DNA of 64,000 nt from the NCBI RefSeq assembly GCF_027359595.1, contig NZ_CP114783.1:930001-994000 (forward strand). Reading direction: 5' to 3'. The stretch comes from Prochlorococcus marinus str. MIT 0912. GTDB taxonomy: Bacteria > Cyanobacteriota > Cyanobacteriia > PCC-6307 > Cyanobiaceae. A program made the position numbers and the translations under genes. A model generated the notes under the pieces. The model was not told the DNA's origin. It did no database searches and was given only the letters and a program-made list of their open reading frames with translations. Positions 23,569 to 32,930 of the stretch are shown piece by piece (within the stretch, counting starts at the first letter, position 1; each line of letters begins with the position of its first letter).

Positions 23569-23988
23569 CTAGGGCATTAATAGAAACTGAATAATTAACG
23601 CTGGTTTATAAAGCAAAAATCCTAATAAAGCCGGTATTAAATCAAGTTGAGGAAATCTAGAAGATACCAAAACCAAAAGGACCGGAACTAACAACTGGAC
23701 TTTACCGACGATTTTTGATGAAGTACCAAGTCTTCCAATTCCGCGAGCAAGCAAGCGAAAATAAAAAATCCCTGATAAAGCACCAATGAATATGCTTGCA
23801 CTAGCTTGGATTCCCCAAAAGAAACCTGCTATGCCAACAGAAAAAATAGTCAATAAAAAGGCAAGACGGAATACTCGAAATTGAAGTTCAAGGTATTCGT
23901 CTATTTTGACTCCGGACGATGAGTCCGATGAATCAATATCCAGAAGAGGATCATGACTTGAGCAATTTTCAATAGTCTCAGATGCCAC
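23569..23988 (-). CDS. atp1: ATP synthase protein I (Atp1)
   Basis: A 139-residue membrane protein at the head of the large atp operon, with four hydrophobic segments after a charged N-terminus. Position and topology, rather than motifs, identify it as the poorly conserved Atp1/AtpI assembly factor. The start is GTG 23988, with a strong GGAGGG site seven bases before it. Complementary CTCC a few bases upstream of the GGAG could form a weak hairpin over the ribosome site. Confidence 0.8.
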   Translation of the reverse strand: MASETIENCSSHDPLLDIDSSDSSSGVKIDEYLELQFRVFRLAFLLTIFSVGIAGFFWGIQASASIFIGALSGIFYFRLLARGIGRLGTSSKIVGKVQLLVPVLLVLVSSRFPQLDLIPALLGFLLYKPALIIQFLLMP

Positions 23989-24418
23989 AAAAATCCCTCC
24001 TATTGGAGTTCCTTAGTGATAGTGAGAAGTTGTTTTGCAAACAAGACACCTAAGCTCTCTGCAAAGGCCCGGGGAATCTATCACGAGACTTGCATCAAAA
24101 CAAAAAAAATTTTTATCAATAAATTAAAAAGTTGGTTAATTTAATAAATTTGAGTAAAAATTTTAAGCAAATTTTTAATTATCTAAATATAAATCAATAA
24201 ATAGTCTCTTTAAAAATTAAATCCTTGTGATATAGAATAAAATAATTAAAAATTTGTCTATTTCTTTCAATTCTGTCTCTAATAACTAACAATTAACTTT
24301 AAACATATAAAAATCTTCTTGAATTTTCATCAATTCCATAAAAAAGTAAATTAACTACATTTAAAGACTTGGCAAGATGGCAATTAAACGTCTCAATGGT
24401 TTATAAGCAAAAGATCCT
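23989..24418. other. Long AT-rich spacer between divergent atp operon and ftsW
   Basis: The longest gene-free gap in the window, 430 bases, and very AT-rich with runs such as A8T5 near 24105-24117. It must hold the promoter of the atp operon (near 24000-24080, where composition is more balanced) and that of ftsW. I see no conserved gene, tRNA or clear repeat. A nine-codon frame at 24376 just before ftsW is too short to support. Confidence 0.5.
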
Positions 24419-25651
24419 TTGAGTAATATTTCTGACAAAAAAATTCATTCAGGACCTGTAAGAAAAAAGGGTCGCAAATCGAATTATTATATGAGTAATT
24501 TAATAAACAAGAATATACTTCCATTGCCTTGGTCTTATTGGCCAAAGGAGGGGCGATTAATCATGGGATTAATTGCCTTTTGGAGCATATCAGGCATCTT
24601 TATTCTTGGATCAGCTAGTTGGTGGGTAGCCATCAGAGAAATGGGAGAAGGTGCTTATTACATAAAAAGACAACTAATTTGGCTAGTTGCTAGTTGGAGC
24701 ATTTTCTATATAGCCATAAATATAAATCTAAAAAATTGGCTTAGATTTTCAGGACTATGCCTTCTTATTGGCATGGTTCTAATTGCATCAACAAGCTTTT
24801 TCGGCAGCACCGTTAATGGGTCTACTCGATGGTTGATTATTGGTCCAATCCAAATTCAACCATCAGAGTTAATCAAACCTTTCATCATTCTCCAAAGTGC
24901 AAAGCTTTTTGGTCAATGGGAAAGAATAAATTCAGAAAAAAAAATTTTTTGGTTAACTATTTTTGCATCCATCATTTTACTAATTATAAAGCAACCAAAT
25001 TTAAGCACCGCTGCACTAATAGGAATATTACTTTGGATTATTGCATTAGCATCAGGTATTAACTTACGATATCTTTTTAACACGGCTATTTCCGGCTTTT
25101 TTATTGGTTCATTAAGCATTTTTTTTAATGCCTATCAACAAAGCCGAATTATGTCATTTATCAACCCATGGAAAGATCCACAAGGAAGTGGATATCAGTT
25201 AATTCAGAGTCTTTATGCTATTGGTTCGGGAGGTCTATTTGGAGAAGGTTATGGTCTTTCAATGCAAAAATTACAATACTTACCATTCAGAAGTACTGAT
25301 TTTATATTTGCTGTTTTTGCTGAAGAATTTGGATTCTTTGGATCTATTTTGCTTTTATCATTTCTTCTTGTAGTTTCATATTTAACTCTTAAAATCTCTC
25401 TTAATTGTAGAAATAATTGCTCTAAACTAATCTCTATTGGATCAGGTACTATTCTTGTTGGCCAATCAATTATGCATATCGCAGTGGCATCAGGAGCAAT
25501 GCCTACGACTGGACTACCTTTCCCATTAATTAGTTATGGGGGCAACTCTTTGATGTCAAGCTTAGTAATAGCAGCCTTATTAGTCAGATCCTCTATTGAA
25601 TCTTCAGATTTATTAATTAAAAACCCCTCAAACAAACTTTTAACCAGATAA
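24419..25651 (+). CDS. ftsW: Cell-division lipid II polymerase FtsW
   Basis: A SEDS-family membrane glycosyltransferase of septal peptidoglycan, 410 residues from TTG 24419; an in-frame ATG at 24491 would give 386. About ten membrane segments are visible, with the SEDS motifs NGSTRWLIIGPIQIQPSELI near 133-152, GSGGLFGEGYG, STDFIFAVFAEEFGFFG and GLPFPLISYGGNSL near 364. The extra polar N-terminus is unconserved, so the start is uncertain. ccdA follows 19 bases downstream. FtsW rather than RodA is favoured by the SYGGNSL ending and the WWVAIREMG segment. Confidence 0.88.
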   Translation: MSNISDKKIHSGPVRKKGRKSNYYMSNLINKNILPLPWSYWPKEGRLIMGLIAFWSISGIFILGSASWWVAIREMGEGAYYIKRQLIWLVASWSIFYIAININLKNWLRFSGLCLLIGMVLIASTSFFGSTVNGSTRWLIIGPIQIQPSELIKPFIILQSAKLFGQWERINSEKKIFWLTIFASIILLIIKQPNLSTAALIGILLWIIALASGINLRYLFNTAISGFFIGSLSIFFNAYQQSRIMSFINPWKDPQGSGYQLIQSLYAIGSGGLFGEGYGLSMQKLQYLPFRSTDFIFAVFAEEFGFFGSILLLSFLLVVSYLTLKISLNCRNNCSKLISIGSGTILVGQSIMHIAVASGAMPTTGLPFPLISYGGNSLMSSLVIAALLVRSSIESSDLLIKNPSNKLLTR

Positions 25652-25670
25652 TCTGGAGTAAGGACCTAGA

Positions 25671-26411
25671 TTGGCAAATCTCTTTTTGAACATTTCTTCT
25701 ATAAGTTTAATATTCTCTGATTTGACTCGTTATGGCGAGCACTTAATTGATAATGGGCTCAGTAATCCAACCCCCCTAACAATTCTGATAGTTTTCACGG
25801 GAGGGCTTTTAACTAGTTTAGGGCCCTGTTCATTGTCACTTTTACCAATAACAGTTGCATATCTAGCTGGATTTAAAAATAACCAAAGCCCTTTACAAAA
25901 AACGATTAGCTTCTGCAGCGGTATAGTGATTTCACTAGTTGTATTAGGGAGTCTAAGCGGATTTTTAGGGAAAATTTATGGTCAATTACCAGGTTTCTTT
26001 TCAATATTCATAAGCTTTCTGGCAATAATTATGGGCCTTAATCTGCTTGGGATTTTTAAATTCTCCCTTCCACGTGGTCCTGAGCCTGAAATTTGGACAA
26101 ATCAAGTTCCTCCTGCATTTGCCCCAGTTTCAGCAGGTTTTGCTTTTGGATTAGCCTCCTCGCCTTGTACTACTCCTGTTCTTGCAGTTCTTCTAGCATG
26201 GGTAGCCAAACAAGCTAATCCTCTCAGTGGCACAATTTTTCTTGGAAGTTTTGCAATTGGACAGATTGTTCCTTTATTTTTAGCAGGTACTTTTGCAGCA
26301 ACTATACCTAAATTATTATCGTTAAGACCTATTGGGAAATGGGTTCCACCAATTAGTGGAATGATGTTGTTAACAATAGGTATTCTAAGCCTTCTTTCAA
26401 TTTGGATATAA
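25671..26411 (+). CDS. ccdA: Cytochrome c biogenesis membrane protein CcdA
   Basis: A 246-residue thiol-transfer protein that passes reducing power across the thylakoid membrane for cytochrome c maturation. Six hydrophobic helices include the two redox-active Cys in GPCSLSLLPITVAYLAG and SSPCTTPVLAVLLAW. The start is TTG 25671, with AAGGA five bases before it, which supports this codon. ccsB follows after 5 bases, making a System II cytochrome assembly pair. Confidence 0.93.
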   Translation: MANLFLNISSISLIFSDLTRYGEHLIDNGLSNPTPLTILIVFTGGLLTSLGPCSLSLLPITVAYLAGFKNNQSPLQKTISFCSGIVISLVVLGSLSGFLGKIYGQLPGFFSIFISFLAIIMGLNLLGIFKFSLPRGPEPEIWTNQVPPAFAPVSAGFAFGLASSPCTTPVLAVLLAWVAKQANPLSGTIFLGSFAIGQIVPLFLAGTFAATIPKLLSLRPIGKWVPPISGMMLLTIGILSLLSIWI

Positions 26412-26416
26412 AATAG

Positions 26417-27697
26417 ATGAAAAAAATTAGCCAAGTTTTAAACTGGCTTTCTAGCTTAAAAATCGCGATATTACTATTATTATTAATAGCTATTTCATGT
26501 GCAGCGGGGACATTAGTACCACAACAGGAATCAGATCAATTTTATTACGATAATTTTAATAAAAATCCTTTTCTTGGAATAATTAATGCAAATATATTAC
26601 TCTTTTTTCAATTCAATCATGTCTATACAAGTTTCTGGTTTTTATTCTTACTCATTTGGCTTGGTTTATCCCTTTCAGTTTGTAGTTTCAGAAGACAATT
26701 ACCGATACTTAAATCAGCATTAAATTGGGTAGATTATAAATCACCTCGTCAAATAGCAAAACTTGCTATTGCTCAAACAATAGTGACTAATAATTACTTG
26801 GAAAGCTTAGAAAAAATTAAAACTAATTTAAAAAAGCAAGGTTGGAATATAAAAGAAACAGATGGAAGGATAGCTGCTCGCCAAGGCGTAATAGGTAGAT
26901 TAGGTCCTATTTTAATTCATCTAGGCATGATCCTATTAATGATAGGTGCAACATACGGTTCATTAAATGGAAAAACCATAGAACAATTTTTAGCCCCTGG
27001 ACGATCAATAGATTTATTAAACAATAATGAAGAGAAAGGGTTAACTATTGAATTACAAAAATTTCAAATCGAAAGAGATCCACAAGGAAGAGCTGAGCAG
27101 TATAGGTCTATAGTCAATGTTATTGAACCAAATGGAAATAATCAATCAAAAGAAATTAGTGTTAATTATCCATTAAGATACAAAGGACTTACATTATATC
27201 AAGCCGACTGGTCTTTGGCTGCAATAACTATTCAAATTTCAAATAGTCCAAAACTACAAATTCCAATAGAACCTATTCCTGAGCTAGGTGAACAAGTTTG
27301 GGGGACAATTATACCTACAAAAAAAGATGGTAAAGACCCAATTTTAGTAACCGTAAAGAGCGAGCAAGGACCAGTCAGTATTTATGATAATGATGGTGCA
27401 TTACTTACAAACTTAAGTACAAATAAGGAAGCAAGAGTCAAAGAGACTTTAATAAAGATAATTAATATAATCCCAAGTAGCGGATTACTTTTAAAGCATG
27501 ATCCTGGAGTACCTCTTGTTTATACTAGTTTTGCGATAATACTTATTGGAGGTTCACTTAGTATTATTTCCACTAAGAAAATCTGGGTATTACATGAAAA
27601 GGAAAAATCTTTGATTTATGTAGGTGGTTTAAGCAACAGGAATCTCTCTGGTCTTTCAAAAGAGCTGCCAAAATTTATTAGTTTCTTAGAGAGTTAG
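26417..27697 (+). CDS. ccsB: Cytochrome c biogenesis protein CcsB (Ccs1/ResB)
   Basis: A 426-residue System II component that, with CcsA (not here), attaches heme to apocytochromes on the lumenal side. Three N-terminal membrane segments (about 10-30, 65-85, 160-180), a large lumenal domain and a final segment near 370 fit Ccs1. Conserved pieces are [18 protein letters not shown] and [18 protein letters not shown]. Its 3' end overlaps the convergent queF by 12 bases. Confidence 0.93.
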   Translation: MKKISQVLNWLSSLKIAILLLLLIAISCAAGTLVPQQESDQFYYDNFNKNPFLGIINANILLFFQFNHVYTSFWFLFLLIWLGLSLSVCSFRRQLPILKSALNWVDYKSPRQIAKLAIAQTIVTNNYLESLEKIKTNLKKQGWNIKETDGRIAARQGVIGRLGPILIHLGMILLMIGATYGSLNGKTIEQFLAPGRSIDLLNNNEEKGLTIELQKFQIERDPQGRAEQYRSIVNVIEPNGNNQSKEISVNYPLRYKGLTLYQADWSLAAITIQISNSPKLQIPIEPIPELGEQVWGTIIPTKKDGKDPILVTVKSEQGPVSIYDNDGALLTNLSTNKEARVKETLIKIINIIPSSGLLLKHDPGVPLVYTSFAIILIGGSLSIISTKKIWVLHEKEKSLIYVGGLSNRNLSGLSKELPKFISFLES

Positions 27698-28108
27698 CTC
27701 TAAATTAATTCTTTTGCCGTGACAGACTCTAATGATTGTATGAACATTACCTCTAGGATTAAAATCAGCTTCTAATTGAATCCATTTAGGATCAGAAACC
27801 TCAACAAAATTATCGATTATTTTATTCGTAACCTCTTCATGAGATATTTTCATTTCTCGAAAGCTATTTAAGTAAAGTTTAATTGCTTTTAATTCTATAA
27901 CCTTGTTATTTGGTTGATATTTAATTCTCAAAGTTGCAAAATCCGGATAACCGGAGAAAGGGCACTTACATGTGAATTCAGGAAAAACTATTGAAATTTC
28001 ATAATCCCTATTAACATTTGGATTTGGGAAACATATTAAGCTCCCGGCCTCTATTTCCCTCTCTCCATACATAATTTCCTCTTTGATGTCTTTTTCTCGT
28101 CTAACCAC
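27686..28108 (-). CDS. queF: NADPH-dependent preQ0 reductase
   Basis: Reduces 7-cyano-7-deazaguanine to preQ1 in queuosine synthesis. This is the short single-domain QueF, 140 residues. The catalytic Cys is in [16 protein letters not shown] (about 45-60), the QueF motif [14 protein letters not shown] lies near 73-86, and [11 protein letters not shown] near 116. It starts with GTG 28108; a later in-frame ATG (YGEREIE) is possible. It is convergent with ccsB and divergent from the NtcA-controlled glnB unit. Confidence 0.95.
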   Translation of the reverse strand: MVRREKDIKEEIMYGEREIEAGSLICFPNPNVNRDYEISIVFPEFTCKCPFSGYPDFATLRIKYQPNNKVIELKAIKLYLNSFREMKISHEEVTNKIIDNFVEVSDPKWIQLEADFNPRGNVHTIIRVCHGKRINLELTL

Positions 28109-28217
28109 ATTTCAATAGAATTCAAAACTCACACTACATAAAAGCTTGATTAAAAATACAAACTTTAAATAAATTCTTCTAATCAAAAATAGCGAAATAA
28201 TTTCAAAAGCCTGATTT

Positions 28218-28231
28218 GTATCAAAGCGTAC
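28218..28231 (+). promoter_or_regulatory. NtcA box (GTA-N8-TAC)
   Basis: GTATCAAAGCGTAC is a perfect GTA-N8-TAC site. A -10-like TAATAG begins 25 bases downstream at 28256, close to the canonical NtcA-activated promoter spacing, so transcription would start near 28266-28270. It would drive the small gene at 28281 and glnB. Confidence 0.6.
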
Positions 28232-28280
28232 AAAATTAATCATCGCCATGCCCCCTAATAGATACAACACAGGTTTTTGT

Positions 28281-28511
28281 ATGGACATTAGTCTTTCTGA
28301 AAAAAGAATTGGAACTCAAATAGATCCAAAGAGTGTTCATGGAATCCTTTGGCTACAAACTCATTTTGAATCCAACCATTGGGAATCGATAAGTAATGGT
28401 CTAGTCATAATTCCTACCAAGGATGCAAAAATGCTTGGGGAAGATGCACTAGCAGCTGGTCTAAATGTAAATTTCATCAATTCTCTAAGTCATTTAGACA
28501 AAATCTCATAA
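28281..28511 (+). CDS. Small protein upstream of glnB, unknown function
   Basis: A 76-residue frame from ATG 28281, with CAGG seven bases upstream; an in-frame ATG at 28248 would lie before the promoter inferred from the NtcA box. I do not recognise the family. It is mixed alpha/beta, with GILWLQTHFESNHWESISNG near 20-39 and DAKMLGEDALAAGLNVNFI near 48-66. A length near 76 with an aromatic HW and an AGL turn suggests a compact soluble protein. It is followed by glnB after 36 bases, so it may belong to the nitrogen-control unit. Confidence 0.65.
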   Translation: MDISLSEKRIGTQIDPKSVHGILWLQTHFESNHWESISNGLVIIPTKDAKMLGEDALAAGLNVNFINSLSHLDKIS

Positions 28512-28541
28512 AAATTATCTAATATTCTTTAAGTAATCTAA

Positions 28542-28886
<345 letters not shown>

Positions 28887-28896
28887 TCGTAATAAT

Positions 28897-29697
28897 TCAA
28901 AAGAATAAAACATTTAATAATTTTTCAATTTCAATGTTTTCTTCATTTTTATCACCCATCCAAAGAAGATATTCTTGATTACCAGCTGGACCCTTTAAAG
29001 GCGATGCGATCAATCCTTTTGGGTACCATCCAGATTTTTTAGATTCATTTGCTACTCCCTTTATAGCCTCAGCATGCAGTGAATGATCACGAACAACTCC
29101 TCCTTTTCCCACTTGATCTTTACCAACTTCAAATTGAGGCTTCACTAAGACAAGCAACTCAGATCGGTTGGCTTTAAGAAGAGATTTAATACTAGGCAGA
29201 ACAATCTTAAGAGAGATAAAAGATAAGTCTGCGACAGCAAAGTTTGGTATTGGGTCGCCCTCATTAAATAATTTTTCAGGAGTTAAATGCCTAATATTGG
29301 TTCGTTCCAATAGAACCACTCTTGGATCATTTCTAATACTCCATGCAGTCTGGCCATAACCAACATCGACTCCATAAACCTTTGCTGCCCCTAACTGCAA
29401 AAGACAATCTGTAAAGCCACCAGTTGATATACCAGCATCTAAACAAACCCTATCCTTAATATTTATGGGAAATTGATTAAACGCTTCAGCCAACTTTTCA
29501 CCTCCTCTTGATACATATCTCAAGGGCTGTGTAACTTCTATCTCAAGATCTTTTAAAACTTCTTGGCCAGGCTTATCTAAAATTTGGCCGTTTATTGATT
29601 TAACTTTGCCAGCTCTAATCAGCTTCTGAGCCTCTTGACGTGTTTTCACTAACCCTTTAGTCAGCAAGTGAAGATCTAATCGCGATGATTTAGTCAT
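28897..29697 (-). CDS. TlyA-type rRNA 2'-O-methyltransferase
   Basis: A 266-residue S4-domain plus FtsJ-type methylase. I choose ATG 29697 (MTKSSRLDLHLLTKGL); an upstream in-frame start at 29730 adds 11 unconserved residues. The S4 RNA-binding domain covers 1-60 (TRQEAQKLIRAGKVKSINGQ), and the SAM site is VCLDAGISTGGFTDCLL near 83. LLVLVKPQFEVGKDQVGKGG near 180 holds catalytic Lys and downstream motifs. Relatives methylate cytidine 2'-O in 16S and 23S rRNA; some have been called hemolysins, which is probably misleading here. Confidence 0.9.
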   Translation of the reverse strand: MTKSSRLDLHLLTKGLVKTRQEAQKLIRAGKVKSINGQILDKPGQEVLKDLEIEVTQPLRYVSRGGEKLAEAFNQFPINIKDRVCLDAGISTGGFTDCLLQLGAAKVYGVDVGYGQTAWSIRNDPRVVLLERTNIRHLTPEKLFNEGDPIPNFAVADLSFISLKIVLPSIKSLLKANRSELLVLVKPQFEVGKDQVGKGGVVRDHSLHAEAIKGVANESKKSGWYPKGLIASPLKGPAGNQEYLLWMGDKNEENIEIEKLLNVLFF

Positions 29698-29793
29698 TAT
29701 GTTTACAAAAACAAACAGGAAACGGAACAAAAACCGCAGAACTCGTGCTTATCCTCTTTTTCAATAGAGAATCTAATCAACCGACCAAAGGTT

Positions 29794-30054
29794 TTGTCTA
29801 AAAAGCTCAGGCATCCAACCAATGAAAATGAGCTATCTAGCCATGGTCATTTTCATCTAACCTCAAAAAAACAAACTGGAGAAGTGCTTGAACTTCTACC
29901 TCCAGGAAGTTTTGCAAAATTTGCAAATCAACCCAATGATTTGCCCCCCTTTCAAGTTATTGATTGCAAAGGAGGCAGATGCAGGGTTAGACAGCAAGCT
30001 TGGGGAAGATATGTTCATTGGGAAGTTGAACACAATAGACTCAAGTCAGCTTGA
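29794..30054 (+). CDS. Small cyanobacterial protein of unknown function
   Basis: An 86-residue frame from TTG 29794; no in-frame ATG is near. The part from about 30 (GEVLELLPPGSFAKFANQ) to CKGGRCRVRQQAWGRYVHWE looks like a small beta-barrel and I believe is found across picocyanobacteria, but I cannot name the family. It is divergent from the TlyA gene and 44 bases before purB, probably cotranscribed with it. Confidence 0.65.
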   Translation: MSKKLRHPTNENELSSHGHFHLTSKKQTGEVLELLPPGSFAKFANQPNDLPPFQVIDCKGGRCRVRQQAWGRYVHWEVEHNRLKSA

Positions 30055-30098
30055 CCTTGACGATCTAAATTAAAGTAACCCTTTAACTTTGTAGCACT

Positions 30099-31394
30099 TT
30101 GATTGAGCGTTACACAAACCCAGAGATGGGAAATATTTGGTCTGATCAAGCCAAATACCAAACATGGCTTGATGTTGAAATTGCCGCATGTGAGGCTAAT
30201 TGCAAATTGGGGAAAATCCCTACAAGTGCAATGGAAACTATTCGATTAAAAGCAAATTTCAAAGCAGCACGCATCCTCGAAATAGAAGCAGAAGTTCGCC
30301 ATGACGTAATTGCCTTTCTAACAAATGTAAATGAATATGTTGGGGATGCGGGCCGCTTCATTCACGTTGGAATGACCAGTAGCGATGTACTTGATACTGG
30401 TCTTGCACTTCAATTAAAGGCATCAGTCAAGCTTTTAAGAAAAGAGCTTTTATTACTTGAAGAAGCCATTAGAGATTTAGCAAGGAAGCATAAGAGAACC
30501 GTCATGATTGGACGTTCTCATGCGATTCATGGAGAACCTATTACCTTCGGGTTCAAGTTAGCAGGATGGCTAGCTGAAACTCTCAGAAACAAAGATAGGC
30601 TAAATAGCCTTGAGAAAGACATCTCGGTTGGGCAAATCAGCGGTGCTATGGGTACTTATGCCAATACTGATCCAGAAATAGAAAGAATAACTTGCGAACT
30701 TTTGGAGCTTGAGTGTGATACTGCTAGCACTCAAGTTATCTCAAGAGATAGGCATGCTAATTATGTACAGATTCTTGCTTTAATTGGATCTTCATTAGAT
30801 CGTTTTTCTACAGAAATTAGAAATCTTCAAAGAACGGATGTTCTAGAAGTAGAGGAAAACTTTGCTAAAGGCCAAAAAGGAAGCTCAGCAATGCCTCATA
30901 AAAGAAATCCTATACGAAGTGAAAGAGTAAGTGGTCTTTCTAGAGTTTTAAGAAGTTATGTAGTTGCAGCTCTTGAAAATGTAGCTCTATGGCATGAAAG
31001 AGATATAAGCCACAGCTCTAATGAAAGATTAATGCTGCCAGATACATCTATTACCCTTCATTTCATGATCACAGAAATGACCGAAATTATTAAAGGTCTT
31101 GGTGTTTATCCAAATAATATGCTGAAAAATTTGAACATTTATGGAGGAGTAGTTTTCAGTCAAAGAGTTCTTTTAGCTCTAGTTGAGAATGGAATGAGTC
31201 GAGAAGATTCTTATCGACTAGTACAAAAGAATGCTCATTCAGCCTGGAATCAAAACGAAGGGAATTTCAAAAAAAACCTTGAGAATGATCCAGAAGTAAT
31301 GGATAGTCTCTCAACAGAACAACTTTCTGACTGTTTTTCAACCGAATTACATCAATCCAATTTGAGAGTTATTTGGGAAAGACTTGGTATTTAG
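30099..31394 (+). CDS. purB: Adenylosuccinate lyase
   Basis: Cleaves SAICAR and adenylosuccinate in purine synthesis. The 431-residue protein has the fumarase/aspartase signature GSSAMPHKRNPIRSE near 262, plus RDRHANYVQ and the HDVIAFL region near 69. The start TTG 30099 lacks a good ribosome site, but MIERYTNPEMGNIWSDQAKY is the conserved PurB start, so it is very likely right. Confidence 0.96.
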   Translation: MIERYTNPEMGNIWSDQAKYQTWLDVEIAACEANCKLGKIPTSAMETIRLKANFKAARILEIEAEVRHDVIAFLTNVNEYVGDAGRFIHVGMTSSDVLDTGLALQLKASVKLLRKELLLLEEAIRDLARKHKRTVMIGRSHAIHGEPITFGFKLAGWLAETLRNKDRLNSLEKDISVGQISGAMGTYANTDPEIERITCELLELECDTASTQVISRDRHANYVQILALIGSSLDRFSTEIRNLQRTDVLEVEENFAKGQKGSSAMPHKRNPIRSERVSGLSRVLRSYVVAALENVALWHERDISHSSNERLMLPDTSITLHFMITEMTEIIKGLGVYPNNMLKNLNIYGGVVFSQRVLLALVENGMSREDSYRLVQKNAHSAWNQNEGNFKKNLENDPEVMDSLSTEQLSDCFSTELHQSNLRVIWERLGI

Positions 31395-31472
31395 CTATAA
31401 AATCTGAATCAATTAATATCAGTCAATACACTATAGAAAGGGAATAGAACTAGATTCAACTAAAATCCATAG

Positions 31473-31504
31473 TTATAAGTTTCTGTTCCCTAGGAAACTT
31501 ATAA
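31473..31504. repeat. Perfect 11-bp inverted repeat before fumC
   Basis: TTATAAGTTTC (31473-31483) is exactly complementary to GAAACTTATAA (31494-31504) around a 10-base loop. There is no U-run on either side for the plus strand, so it is not a classical terminator of purB. It ends 27 bases before the fumC start, where it could act as an operator or an RNA hairpin near the ribosome site. Confidence 0.6.
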
Positions 31505-31531
31505 ATCCTCAACCCAAGATCAATTTCCAAT

Positions 31532-32917
31532 ATGAAACGACTTGAGAAAGATAGCTTAGGTTCGATTGATGTTCCAAAGGATGCGCTATGGGGAGCTCAG
31601 ACGCAACGATCAATATTAAATTTCGCTATTGGTGATGAGGTAATACCACTCGAGATTATTCATGCAATTGCTCAAATAAAAGCCTCTGCTGCTCAAGTAA
31701 ATAATCATCTAGGTCTAATAAATACAGAAACCACACAATTTATTACCGAAGCAAGTTTAGAAATTATTGAAGGGAAACATAATGATCAATTCCCTGTGAA
31801 AGTTTGGCAAACAGGGAGTGGTACTCAAACAAATATGAACGTCAATGAGGTGATTTGTAATATAGCTTCAAAACGTTTAAATAATCCATTAGGTAGTCAT
31901 GATCCAATACATCCCAATGATCATGTCAATTGCTCTCAATCAACAAACGATGTTTTTCCAGCCGCAATCCAAATAGCCACAATAGTCACATTAAAAGACA
32001 CCTTAATACCTGAATTAAAAAAACTCATTGATGTATTCCATCAAAAAAGTAAAGAATGGAAAGATATTATAAAAATAGGGCGGACTCATCTTCAAGATGC
32101 AGTCCCTCTAACTCTTGGACAAGAAGTCTCTGCTTGGGCTGCTCAATTAGAAACTGCTTTAGCACGTATTGAAATCAACCTCGTGGAACTTTATCCACTT
32201 CCTCTTGGAGGAACCGCAATTGGTACTGGCCTTAATACTCCTAAGAATTTCGATAATTTAATTGCTCTTGATATTGCTAGTAAAACAGATTTACCTTTTG
32301 AAACTGCAGCTAATAAATTTGCAATTATGGCTAGTCATGATGGTCTTGTAAATATAATGTCTCAACTAAAATTATTAGCCGTAACTCTTCTTAAAATTGT
32401 TAATGATCTTCGACTTTTATCTTGTGGGCCTAGAGCTGGATTATCTGAGCTGCAGCTACCAGCTAATGAACCTGGCAGTTCAATAATGCCAGGGAAGATT
32501 AATCCTACTCAATGCGAAGCGATGGCAATGGTGTGTACGCAAATAATTGGTATGGACACCTCAGTATCAATTGCAGGTAGTGGAGGATATCTACAAATGA
32601 ATGTTTATAAACCACTTATTGGCTACAACATTTTAAAAAGTATCAACCTTATTCAAAATGCATGTAAGAGTTGCAGAAAAAATATGATTGAAGGTATTCA
32701 ACCAAATAAAGAGAAAATCAAAGAATATCTAGATAATTCTTTGATGTTAGTAACTGCATTAGCGCCATCAATCGGATACGAAAAAGCTAGTAAAATTGCC
32801 CAATTAGCCCATGAAAAAAATCTAAGTCTAAAACAAGCATCCAATCAACTAAATTATATTGACCAAGAAGAATTTGATAATCTCACTAATCCAAAATCTA
32901 TGATTGGAGATGAATAA
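31532..32917 (+). CDS. fumC: Class II fumarate hydratase
   Basis: Interconverts fumarate and malate. The 461-residue protein carries the class II signature GSSIMPGKINPTQCEA near 316, with SGTQTNMNVNEVI near 96 and GRTHLQDAVPLTLGQE near 184. It follows purB by 137 bases; the spacer carries an 11-bp inverted repeat. Because PurB yields fumarate, the neighbourhood makes metabolic sense, although the gap and repeat suggest separate control. Confidence 0.96.
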   Translation: MKRLEKDSLGSIDVPKDALWGAQTQRSILNFAIGDEVIPLEIIHAIAQIKASAAQVNNHLGLINTETTQFITEASLEIIEGKHNDQFPVKVWQTGSGTQTNMNVNEVICNIASKRLNNPLGSHDPIHPNDHVNCSQSTNDVFPAAIQIATIVTLKDTLIPELKKLIDVFHQKSKEWKDIIKIGRTHLQDAVPLTLGQEVSAWAAQLETALARIEINLVELYPLPLGGTAIGTGLNTPKNFDNLIALDIASKTDLPFETAANKFAIMASHDGLVNIMSQLKLLAVTLLKIVNDLRLLSCGPRAGLSELQLPANEPGSSIMPGKINPTQCEAMAMVCTQIIGMDTSVSIAGSGGYLQMNVYKPLIGYNILKSINLIQNACKSCRKNMIEGIQPNKEKIKEYLDNSLMLVTALAPSIGYEKASKIAQLAHEKNLSLKQASNQLNYIDQEEFDNLTNPKSMIGDE

Positions 32918-32930
32918 AAAATAAGGTTCT

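Noticed and set aside
24090-24418. AT-rich stretch as sign of a transferred element
   Set aside because: Flanking genes are core cyanobacterial genes, and no repeats, integrase or attachment site are seen; very AT-rich spacers are normal in such genomes.
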